A stretch of DNA of 39,079 nucleotides, from positions 1 through 39,079 of the forward strand of contig MU835441.1 in NCBI GenBank assembly GCA_029204225.1, in the 5' to 3' direction. Both the position numbers and the translations under genes were made by a program. Each line of letters starts with the position of its first letter. The first letter of the stretch is position 1. The stretch comes from Diphasiastrum complanatum (lineage: Eukaryota > Streptophyta > Lycopodiopsida > Lycopodiales > Lycopodiaceae). The notes beneath the pieces were generated by a model, which worked only from the letters and a program-made list of their open reading frames with translations, had not been told where the DNA came from and searched no databases. Shown piece after piece: positions 31,564 to 39,079 of the stretch.

Positions 31564-32432
31564 ATGGCAAACATGGGAGAGTCCATTTTGGGTGAAAGTA
31601 GAAAATTGGACGGGATTTCCAACTATGTAGTGTGGAAATTCAAAATGAAAAACATACTGATGGAGAAAGATGTGTGGGAAGTCATCACAGGTGATGAGAG
31701 GAGGCCGCCAAATGAAGCGGATATCAAAGTGTTCGATAAAAAGATGAGGAAAGCTTTGACCTTCATTAACTTGTCAGTGAAGGACCACATCATTACCCAC
31801 ACTTGTGATGCTGTTACACCCAGACAGGCATGGGATGTGCTAAAGGAGCAGTTCGAGATGTCAAATCCGTCAAGAATCATGTTTCTGAAGTCAAAGCTAA
31901 ATAGTGCCCGCATGGAGCAAGGAGAGCACTTTCATATGTACATGACCAGAATCAAGACAATGAGGGATGAACTGCATTCTATTGGTGAGCGCATACGTGA
32001 CGTGGAGTTGGGACACAATGCATTGTGCGGCATTGCAGAACCCTATCAGATGTTTGTGAGCGGAATAGCATCAAGAGAAAGATTGCCAACCTTTGACGAG
32101 CTCACAAGAATCTTGATGCAGGAAGAGCAACGACGAGAAATGGTGAAAGCTAGACGTCAAAACACTGACGATCAAGCACTTGCGACATGCCAAAAACAAG
32201 GCAAGAGCAAGGGCATGAAGAAGTCTAAGCGGCAATTTGCCAAGTCTCAGGAGGATGAGGGATCTTCCAGTAAGACGAAAATGAAAGGAAGTGCTTCCAT
32301 TGTGGTAAAAAGGGCCATTGGAAGAGTGAATGTCGCAAATTCCTGGCGGAACAAGGCAAGGGAAAACCAAAACAAGCAGGTAACCTTGTCGATGAGGGTA
32401 AGATTGAAGACTCTAGCATCTTCATATCTGCA
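31564..32432 (+). pseudogene. Ty1/copia gag (element D)
   Basis: Starts at ATG 31564. A typical copia gag N-terminus (LDGISNYVVWKFKMKNILME) is followed by the UBN2-like capsid region (HTCDAVTPRQAWDVLKEQFE, SNPSRIMFLKSKLNSARMEQ). A CX2CX4HX4C zinc knuckle (CFHCGKKGHWKSEC) is present at about 32300 but in a different frame from the capsid, so a frameshift lies near 32280. Past the shift, the original frame runs on uselessly to 32493. Confidence 0.88.
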
Positions 32433-33236
32433 TTGTCATCTAATCAAGATGATCAAGCATGGTATATTGACTTGGGAGCCACAAGACACATGACAGGTAA
32501 CAAGAATTGGTTCAGTAGCTTGAAAGTGTTGGATAATGGAACATCCGTTTCACAAGCAAATGGTGAGGTGTGCAAGATCAAGGGGATAGGCATTGTTTCA
32601 ATCCAACTACCTGATGGCAAAAGCAAGATGATCAGGGAGGTACTTTATGTACCAGGTTTGAAAAAAAATCTACTTTCTGTTAAAGTCATTACTAATCAAA
32701 AGTTGAAAGTAGAATTCGCCCATGATCATTGCTTTGTGAAAGATGTGAACCAAAAGCTCAAAGTTATTGCGGATGGAGTAAGGGAGCCCAATACAAAATT
32801 TTACAGGTTGAATGCTACAATTGAGGGGCAACATGGACTTGTATCGTCCATTCCATCGCAAACTGAGTTGTGGCATAAGAGGCTTGGTCACTTGAACTTG
32901 GGAAGCCTCAGTTTGATGAGAAGATTGGAGATGGTTACAGGATTGCCTACCATAGAAGATCACTTGAAATCGATGTGCGAATCTTATATATATGGGAAGA
33001 AGCATCGAGAGAAGTTCAATAAAGGTGGTGTTGCAAGAGCAAAGAACATCCTGGATTTAATTCACACATATTTATGCGGGTCTATGAGGACCATGTCCTT
33101 GGGTAAAGCCTTCTATTTCATGACCTTTATTGATGATATGTCACGTAAGACGTGGATCTATTTCTTGAAGAAAAAATCAGATGCATTTGACAACTTCAAG
33201 AGCTTCAAAGCTTTGGTAAAAAAATCAGACAGGTAG
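32433..33236 (+). pseudogene. Ty1/copia protease and integrase N-terminal half (element D)
   Basis: WYIDLGATRHMTG is the copia protease active-site region, but the serine of the usual DSGA is leucine here. GAG-pre-integrase LWHKRLGHLNLGSLSLMRRL follows, then an integrase zinc finger that has lost a cysteine (MCESYIYGKKHREKF). At the core start, IHTYLCGSM carries Tyr where the first catalytic Asp is expected. It ends at a TAG at 33234. The enzyme was inactive even before that stop. Confidence 0.88.
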
Positions 33237-33377
33237 GAAGATCACAGTTCATAGTGGAGGTGAGTACAAGTCCAAATACTTTAATGATCTTTGTGACCAA
33301 TGTGGGATTAAAAGACAATTTACGCAAGTTCACACTTCTGCTCTCAATGGGTAGCTGAGCGCAAGAATTGTACGATT
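33237..33377 (+). pseudogene. Ty1/copia integrase core, middle part (element D)
   Basis: Frame-shifted continuation of the integrase: VHSGGEYKSKYFNDLCDQCG, then IKRQFTQVHTSALNG, then a stop. The Asp of the usual SDxGGE is lost (HSGGE), with the next part in the frame from 33357. Confidence 0.75.
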
Positions 33378-35036
33378 GTGGAAAGTGTCAGATCTATGCT
33401 AGCTGAGATGAAACTACCAAAAGATTTTTGGTCAGAAGCATGCAGTACAACAGTCTATCTTCAAAATAGAAGTCCTACCATTGCCATACCAAAGATAACA
33501 CCTGAGGAAGCATTCACGAAGAAGAAGCCAAAGGTGAACCACTTGCGAATCTTTGGATGTAAGGCCTTTGTACACGTTCCTAAGGAAGAGAGACGTAAAC
33601 TTGATGTAAAAGCTATCAAGTGCATATTCCTAGGATATGATGATCGTGTGAAGGGCTATAGATGTTTTGATCCAGTGGAAAACAAAATCCATGTAAGTCG
33701 TGATGTTATCTTTGATGAATTCAAGATGTATGAAGACGAGAATGCTGAGAAGATAGATAGATCCAGTGGGAAAGATGGTATAGTGAGGATATCACCTGAT
33801 GATGATCCATTCATTGACCTTCCAAGTGATGAAAAAGAGGATAGATCTCAAGATGCTACTACTCAACCTCAAGAGATAGGTTGGAGAGGTAGGGACAAAC
33901 CTTTTGGTGCAAGAAGGATTGAAGTTGCAGGTGAGAAACGCAAGGAGAAGGATGTACCGTGGGATACATTTTCACCAGGAAGCCGATCACCTGACAGGAA
34001 GCTCCCTAAGTGGTTTGAGAGATTGTTGGAGAGCCGTGACATGGATGACTTTCCAGGATCATCTAGTCAGGGAGAGCTACGAAGATCAACAAGAGAGAAG
34101 ACACAACCTGAAAGGTATGAAGCAAATTATGCTCTCCTATCTAGCATTATTCAAAGCAAAGAACCTTCGACTTATGGTAAAGCGAAGGATGGTGACATTT
34201 GGGTCAAGGCCATGGGAGAGGAGATGGAGTCAATTGCTAAGCATAGCACATGGGACTCAGTAGAACCACCAGTTGGCAAGAAACCCATTGGTTGCAAATG
34301 GGTATACAGGACTAAGTATCATGCAGATGGAAGTATAGCAAAATACTTTGACGAGTTAGATCAAGCAGCATCGGAACCCCACAAGCCGAAGAGAAAGAGA
34401 TTCAAAAAATCTATGTCCCGGGAAAAGGCTAAAAAAGAGAACTCGTGTTTCGTCTGTATGAAAGTCTGGACATATGATGAAATTTTGTCCAGAAAGGAAG
34501 AAAGTTCTGCTCACATGATTGAAATCCCAGGAGGCAATGATACGACTTTGGAAATTAACCTGACTGATTGTGAGTGTGAATTTTCTTTTAGTACTACTTC
34601 TTTCTTGCCTAATGAACTTTTTCGTTTAATTGACACAATTAAAGATCAAGAAGTGAGTATTTTATTGGACAGTGGTTCAACTCATAATTTTGTTAATTCT
34701 TGTTTTGTGCAGAAACTCAGCTTGGAAACTGAAGCCAGCAATCATAGATATAAAGTTTATCTAGCTTCAGGAACAGAGTTCGAGGCTTGGAACGTAAAAG
34801 TCTCGAAGCTCCCAGTTTTGGTGCAAGGACATACAAAATTAGTTAATTTTCATGTTTTAGACCTAGCTCGTACTGATTTAATCTTAGGATACGAATGGTT
34901 ATTTAGTAAATCGCCTTCTCTGTTGATTGATTTTAAGACTTTAAGTACGGAAAGCTTTGATCTAAAGTTATCAAGCTTTTTTCCAACAAGTGGCTTAGTG
35001 AAAATATCAGCTAGTTGTTCTTCTGTGCTACAATGA
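33378..35036 (+). CDS. Chimeric open frame: copia integrase/RT start fused to gypsy gag/protease
   Basis: A single open frame of 552 codons. Residues 1 to about 320 are copia element D: integrase C-terminal part (MLAEMKLPKDFWSEAC, IFGCKAFVHVPKEERRKLDV, IFLGYDDRVKGYRCF), linker, and RT start (GCKWVYRTKYHADGSIAKY). At about 34340 the sequence switches to gypsy: a basic gag tail, half a zinc knuckle (SCFVCMK; the rest, GHMMKFC, is in another frame), then a gypsy aspartic protease with LLDSGSTHNFVNS and DLARTDLILGYEWLF. The copia RT catalytic region is missing. Probably a rearrangement product rather than a working gene, but the open frame runs through the join. Confidence 0.8.
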   Translation: MESVRSMLAEMKLPKDFWSEACSTTVYLQNRSPTIAIPKITPEEAFTKKKPKVNHLRIFGCKAFVHVPKEERRKLDVKAIKCIFLGYDDRVKGYRCFDPVENKIHVSRDVIFDEFKMYEDENAEKIDRSSGKDGIVRISPDDDPFIDLPSDEKEDRSQDATTQPQEIGWRGRDKPFGARRIEVAGEKRKEKDVPWDTFSPGSRSPDRKLPKWFERLLESRDMDDFPGSSSQGELRRSTREKTQPERYEANYALLSSIIQSKEPSTYGKAKDGDIWVKAMGEEMESIAKHSTWDSVEPPVGKKPIGCKWVYRTKYHADGSIAKYFDELDQAASEPHKPKRKRFKKSMSREKAKKENSCFVCMKVWTYDEILSRKEESSAHMIEIPGGNDTTLEINLTDCECEFSFSTTSFLPNELFRLIDTIKDQEVSILLDSGSTHNFVNSCFVQKLSLETEASNHRYKVYLASGTEFEAWNVKVSKLPVLVQGHTKLVNFHVLDLARTDLILGYEWLFSKSPSLLIDFKTLSTESFDLKLSSFFPTSGLVKISASCSSVLQ

Positions 35037-35923
35037 ACAACATAAATTTCACGACTCAGCAGCCTCTCACGTATAAAGTGATACTGAATCTCAATGTGTT
35101 TAGTTCTCGCATGGATTGTTTGCTAATTGAATGCCACTCTGACTGTCGCTATGTAATGTCGTGGGATTTTTCTACTTCATGCCAACTTCTTCCAAGATTT
35201 GTCTCAACCATATAGCTTTATGTGCTGCACTACACATTGTCTTATACTCTGCTTCTGTGGTGGAAAGAGCAATTGTACTTTGCTTCTTACTAGACGAGGA
35301 AAAGCAACTACCACAAAACTGTAATACATACCCTGTGGTGGATCTACGATCATCATAGTCACCTCCCCAACCCGCATCCACTTAGCCACACAACTCAGGT
35401 AAACCATCATGCTTCCTGTAAATCAAGCCATACTCTGAAGTGCCTTTCACATAACGCAAAATGCGTTTAGCTACCTTCCAATGCATTTTCGTAGGTGCTG
35501 TCATAAACTGACTTACAATGCCAACAACATAGCATATATCTGGTCTAGTTGTGGTAGGGTAAATCAAGCTCCCTACTAACTGCCTATACAGTGTAGCATC
35601 AAATGACTTTGACTCATCAAGCTTGGAAAGCTTTTTACCTGGTTCAATAGGAGTATTCATTGGTATGCAATCCTGCAACCTAAACCTGTGCAGCAACTCT
35701 TTGACATACTTCACCTATGTTAAACCCACTTCGTGTCCTTTTTGCCACACCTCTACTCCAAGGCAATAATGCATCAGGCTGAGATCTGTCATCTCAAATT
35801 GTTCCATGAGGTTATTCTTGATCATATCTATTATCTCTTGATTATTTCCCGTAATAATCAAGTCATCAACATAAAGAGCAATCAAAGCAACCACACCATC
35901 AAAGCATAAGACATATAGATCTT
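35037..35923 (-). pseudogene. Ty1/copia RT (C-terminal half) and RNase H (element E)
   Basis: Minus strand, in order: ALYVDDLIITGNN (YVDD box, about 35855-35885), LHRFRLQDCIPMNTPIEPGK, RQLVGSLIYPTTTRPDICYV, WKVAKRILRYVKGTSEYGL, then RNase H DAGWGGDYDDRRSTTGYVLQ, STTEAEYKTMCSAAHKAIWL and HIEIQYHFIREA. Only a few stops or frame breaks occur. The N-terminal RT half is missing at 35923, where PLE-type sequence begins. Confidence 0.85.
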
Positions 35924-36470
35924 AAAGAAACTTAAAAAGCTTAACAAAGCAAATTAAGCATACTAAGCATTCTAAGCATACTAAGCAAATTAAGAAGATA
36001 AGCTAAAGAAAAGACAAAGCAAGCTAAAGAAAGAGAGCTTGCAAACGCTTGTAGGCCGCGAAAGTGAGCAACTCCATACTAGTTTCGCCCTTGAGTCAAG
36101 AGCTCATCAGTGGAAATCACAATGGAGAAATACAAGCGAAAGCCTCATTCTTATGGAAGGAGGTGAGCGAAATGTCTTTTTGCTTATGGGACAAATCCAC
36201 AACAAGTTATAAATAAGCAAGTGTGAGTTTGGGCCAAGAAGTCTTTAAAATGTTCATAAAGGGATTAGAACACAAGACCTTTGGCTAAGCAAAGGTAGGA
36301 ACTAACCAAGAGAACAAGAGTACAAAGTTGATGTAAGAACAAAAGACAAAGTACTTTAAGACTTAGGAAGCTTTGATTTAACAAGAAAACTTCGTAAATT
36401 TCTAGGATTCTTCCAACACATAATAGGTCTAGGTATATGCTTAAGCTCAAGATGTTGTTGCAACAAATGA
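35924..36470 (-). mobile_element. Penelope-like element piece A (non-coding 3' part with hammerhead)
   Basis: Begins at the truncated copia RT and ends at a telomeric heptamer. It contains a hammerhead ribozyme, an array of TAAGCATAC-like units (35950-36000), and blocks shared in order with 36585-36900 (the hammerhead, then GTGAGCGA...TTGCTTA). No protein frame is seen. It is read as an older, 5'-truncated PLE copy. Confidence 0.65.
36064..36120 (-). ncRNA. Hammerhead ribozyme 1 (type I, minimal stem III)
   Basis: The minus strand carries the full core in order. Stem I 5' strand GTGA-T-TTCCA, then CTGATGA, stem II GCTCTT/AAGGGC around GACTC, then GAAA, a two-pair stem III (A-U, C-G) with a UA loop, cleavage nucleotide A17, and stem I 3' strand TGGAG-TTGC-TCAC. 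Predicted cleavage is between 36077 and 36076. Stem I has an internal loop, as needed for loop-loop contact. Minimal stem III hammerheads are known from Penelope-like elements. Confidence 0.9.
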
Positions 36471-36584
36471 TTTAGGGTTTGATTTAGGGTGCCCCTCACG
36501 GTTTAGGGTTTAGGGTTTAGGGTTGAGGGTTGAGGGTTTAGGGTTTAGGGTATAGGGTTGAGGGTTTAGGGTTTAGGGTTTAGG
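36471..36584 (+). repeat. Internal telomeric tract (TTTAGGG/TTGAGGG)
   Basis: Isolated heptamers at 36471 and 36483, a 12-base filler TGCCCCTCACGG, then about 11 near-continuous heptamers (36502-36584) mixing TTTAGGG, TTGAGGG and one TATAGGG. The G-rich strand points right. Confidence 0.95.
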
Positions 36585-36757
36585 ACAGCGGAACAAGGCT
36601 AGCAGTGACACTAAGCAAAAGAGATAAACGTTTCTTGAAAAGAAAGAATGCAAGATTTTATCTAGAAAAGATAAAGAACTGAAGCATTCAAGACAAGAAC
36701 GATATGAAAGATGGAGCAGAGACAGATAACGTGAGAAACTGAATCTCTATTACAAGA

Positions 36758-36813
36758 GGTGTTTAATTCCAAACTAGTTTCGCTTGATCGCTCAAGCTCA
36801 TCAGTGGAACACC
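36758..36813 (-). ncRNA. Hammerhead ribozyme 2 (type I, minimal stem III)
   Basis: On the minus strand: stem I 5' strand GGTG-TTCCA, CTGATGA, stem II GCTTGA/TCAAGC closed by a GCGA tetraloop, GAAA, stem III of two pairs with UA loop, cleavage nucleotide U17, stem I 3' strand TGGAA-TTAAA-CACC. Predicted cleavage is between 36772 and 36771. Compared with ribozyme 1, stem II differs at four positions, with pairing kept each time. This supports a conserved structure. Confidence 0.93.
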
Positions 36814-37096
36814 GTAAAGAGTGAGTTTTACAAAGGTTTTCTGTCTCATATATATTTCGAGTGAGCGAGACTGGGTTGCTTACGTGGCACGCTGATGACA
36901 AGGCCCCACTTTCCAAGAACGAAAATGGTGGTAATAGTCGTTGTACCAGTGGCGCTAAAAATTTCAAAAAATTAAGCTAGAGACCTGATTTTTGGTCCTG
37001 AACTGTTATAACTTGCTCAAAATACATCAGAATTACATGCGTAATGGCTCTAAACCACTGGGGGGCTTAAAACAAGCATAATAAAAACTGGTTTTT

Positions 37097-37126
37097 CTTG
37101 AAAACCCTAAAATATTTAGGGTCAAG
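37097..37126. repeat. Hairpin with telomeric heptamers in both orientations
   Basis: ACCCTAAA (37104-37111) and TTTAGGGT (37115-37122) pair around ATA, with flanking CTTG/CAAG pairs outside. In the PLE transcript it would form a stable stem containing both telomere strands. Confidence 0.8.
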
Positions 37127-37311
37127 TTATATATGAAATTTTAGCATAAGTGATGAAAATCCCAAAATAGGCTCCAAAAATGACCAGAGTTAAGCTTTTG
37201 AGATAAATTTGGACTTAACCAAAAAATGCTTGAGTTAACTGGGTTTCTCTTGCATACAATAGGCTTCGGCATGTCTTGCAGCTCCGGGACTTGTTGGCAG
37301 AGCCGGTGTAG

Positions 37312-37325
37312 TTTAGGGTTTAGGG
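37312..37325 (+). repeat. Two telomeric heptamers between PLE pieces
   Basis: Two TTTAGGG units directly before TGACCCCC and the end of the RT frame, marking a junction in the same orientation as the other tracts. Confidence 0.85.
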
Positions 37326-37337
37326 TGACCCCCAGAT

Positions 37338-38930
37338 TTAAAGCTCTTGTACCACTAGAGTAGTCGAGTTTAATAACCAGAGGGGCCCTTTTCCCTTTAC
37401 GTTGTCGACCTGAAACGCTGTGGAGAAGAGCGTGCGTTGTTTGTAAGAAACCTTGTCAAAGCATTTCTTAATTATTTGAAAAGGATAACCTCGAGCTCGA
37501 AGGCGCTTGTAAAACTGAATTTTAAGCTCTTCAAACCCGGTTCTGGTGCTTTCTCTGATGATGTATCTGCGCATTTCTCCTGTGATAAAAGACTCTTTTT
37601 GATGCTTAGGATGCCAAGAAGACCAAGGTAGATACTGATATCTATTGAGAGCTTTTTGGTAAAATCTAGAAGAGAGCTTGCCGCTAACATGAAAGTGTTC
37701 ATCTTTGAAAAAGTGAATATCTAAAATGTCAGCTTCTTTATCAGAGACGGAACGAGTGATTTTGATTACATCTTTCACTTGCATGTTATAGTTGTCTAAA
37801 AACATACGCAAGCTATCTATGCTATCATTCCAAATGCCAAACGCGTCATCTATGTATCGTTTGTAGTAGATCAACTGAGAGAAATCTTCCCTGCTTTGTT
37901 CCAAATAACATAGAAAAAGACAGGTGTAAACTGCAGCAAAGTTGCTTCCCATAGATGTGCCTTGAATTTGTAACCAGAATTGACTGTTGAATTCCAAATA
38001 GTGGTGTCTTAACACTATAGAGGCCAATGTCATAATCAGGTTGATTCTGCTGGCTGAAAACCCTGTCTTTGAGATCAAAGCTCTTAAAGCATGCAGTCCC
38101 TCTTCTGTAGGAATACTAGGATATAGTGATTCTACATCAAAAGTGAAGAGTAAGACATTTGCAGGTAAGGTAAGATCTGAAACCTCTTTTATGAGGGTGA
38201 GGGAGTCAGTGAAATGCTGAGGTTGTTGCAGTAAGACAGGAAGAAGTTGGTGATGAAGCCAGATGGAGGCGTGTTCGAAAATGTAACCATTGTAGGAGCA
38301 AATGGGTCTGCCGACTAGAATAGGTTTATGAATTTTGGGAAGAAGATAAAATGTACAAGCTCTAAAACCTTTTTCAGGAATTTGGAGAATGTATTTTATT
38401 TCTTCTTCAGTCAAAATTGCAGAGTGTTTCAAACATGCCAACTAGATTCTGTCAAACAATTCTACCCAAGGAATTTCAGAAATAGAGAGATAGACCTTGT
38501 TATCTGAGAGTTGGGAGAGACCTTCCTTTTCATACCAAGTTTGGTTGAGAATAGCGAGTCCTAAATTTTTATCAGCCGGTTTGATGATAATGGAATTATC
38601 AGAAACTAGATATTTAAGGGCTACTCTGAGTTTTCTTGGTAGGTAAGGTTTGTGAGTCCTTGGAAGGGAATCAATGAGGTCTGTGAAGAACTGTTTACCG
38701 ATGTCTAAGATATTTTCAAGAACGGAAAATTTGTTAGGAGGTTTCCAAAGGCCACTAGAAATTTTAAATGGCGAGAAGGTATCTTCAGAAGTCTTGAAGA
38801 AGTATTTGAGACGAAAAGATCTACAAAGTTGTAGATAGCTAGAAAATAAATCAGAAGATGGAGGGCACAAAGGATGAGGAATGTAGTTCAAGCCTAAGTC
38901 TAAAAGCTTCTTCTCATTGTAAGAAAGTGT
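37338..38930 (-). pseudogene. Penelope-like reverse transcriptase, 5'-truncated, one internal stop
   Basis: One continuous frame of about 530 codons from a TAA at 38931-38933 to the stop at 37338, interrupted only by a TAG at 38442-38444. The first codons read TLSYNEKKLLDLGLNYIPHP, a typical pre-RT PLE stretch with no Met start. It then shows IKPADKNLG, FYLLPKIHKP and GRPICS, FDVESLYPSIP (first Asp), GTSMGSNFA, YIDD (37845-37856, catalytic), and the thumb with YQKALNRYQYLP and KRLRARGYP. No GIY-YIG endonuclease follows, as in endonuclease-lacking telomere-linked PLEs, though the C-terminus may be cut. Both ends sit against telomeric repeats. TERT is the nearest relative but lacks the IHKP/GRP pattern seen here. 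Confidence 0.92.
38442..38444 (-). other. In-frame TAG inside the PLE RT frame
   Basis: WVELFDRI is followed by TAG, then LACLKHSAIL in the same frame with no base lost. It is the only stop in about 530 codons, so the copy is young, the stop is a recent mutation or read error, or it is bypassed. Confidence 0.9.
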
Positions 38931-38937
38931 TTACAGT

Positions 38938-39079
38938 TTCAGGGTTTAGGGTTGAGGGTTTAGGGTTGAGGGTTGAGGGTTGAGGGTTTATCCTTTTGTG
39001 TTTAGGGTTTAGGGTTTAGGGTTTAGGGTTGAGGGTTGAGGGTTGAGTTAGGTTAGGGTTGAGGAGTTTAGGGTTTAGG
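38938..39079 (+). repeat. Terminal telomeric tract (TTTAGGG/TTGAGGG)
   Basis: About 18 heptamers to the window end, mixing TTTAGGG and TTGAGGG, with a 12-base filler near 38989-39000 and one GTTAGG-type slip. The G-rich strand points outward, as at a right chromosome end. It starts within 10 bases of the PLE frame. Confidence 0.95.

Larger units (their letters stand above)
36585..37311 (-). mobile_element. Penelope-like element piece B (non-coding 3' part with hammerhead)
   Basis: Lies between two telomeric tracts, so it looks like one insertion event. It holds hammerhead 2 and a telomere-motif hairpin (37097-37126). The 101-codon minus frame at 36662-36967 overlaps the ribozyme and is unlikely to be a gene. 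Confidence 0.7.

Noticed and set aside
36880-36905. CTGATGA on the plus strand near 36891 as a third hammerhead
   Set aside because: No stem II, GAAA core or stem I partner follows it.
36662-36967. 101-codon minus frame as a PLE protein
   Set aside because: It overlaps hammerhead ribozyme 2, whose base pairing explains the sequence; no protein motif is seen.
37338-38930. Telomerase reverse transcriptase (TERT) gene
   Set aside because: The LPKIHKP, GRPICS and FDVESLYPSIP pattern is that of Penelope-like RT. No TERT-specific T motif or N-terminal domains are seen, and there are no introns.

Overview
The window is plant nuclear DNA. The evidence is TTTAGGG-type telomeric repeats, a spliced gene of a plant patatin-like phospholipase family, and dense Ty1/copia and Ty3/gypsy LTR retrotransposons primed by initiator Met-tRNA (TGGTATCAGAGC sites). 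A telomere-linked Penelope-like element (PLE) with hammerhead ribozymes and a very long TE-filled intron would fit a non-seed land plant such as a fern or lycophyte. That placement is inference only. The right edge looks telomeric or subtelomeric.

Left block (1-9.8 kb): a nest of decayed LTR elements, all on the minus strand. A copia element (about 691-6940) sits inside the RNase H region of a gypsy element (parts at 1-690 and 6941-9434). That gypsy element appears to sit in the leader of a third element, whose PBS and LTR remain at 9481-9827.

Cellular gene (11.0-24.8 kb, minus strand): a seven-exon patatin-like phospholipase. Joined at consensus-type splice sites, the exons give a 419-residue open frame with the GSSAG nucleophile motif and the DGG aspartate motif. 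Intron 1 is about 11.5 kb. It holds a LINE-like scrap, a GT/GA microsatellite, a copia fragment, and, inside that copia fragment, a young and nearly complete chromovirus (15313-21607; 358-bp LTRs with two differences; TSD TATAT; gag, pol and chromodomain).

25-27 kb: two GC-rich foldback sequences around an unrecognised short ORF, then AT-rich DNA with small tandem repeats. 27.0-35.9 kb: a gypsy remnant (minus), a copia element (plus) fused in frame to a gypsy gag/protease piece, and a copia RT-RNase H piece (minus).

Right end (35.9-39.1 kb), the most interesting region: a stack of PLE pieces separated by telomeric repeats. From left to right there are a non-coding PLE piece with a hammerhead ribozyme, a telomeric tract, a second piece with another hammerhead, two telomeric heptamers, a PLE reverse transcriptase frame cut off at its 5' side, and a telomeric tract running to the window end. 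All pieces have the same polarity, as expected if PLE RNA was reverse-transcribed from the G-rich 3' overhang of a chromosome end and then capped by telomerase.
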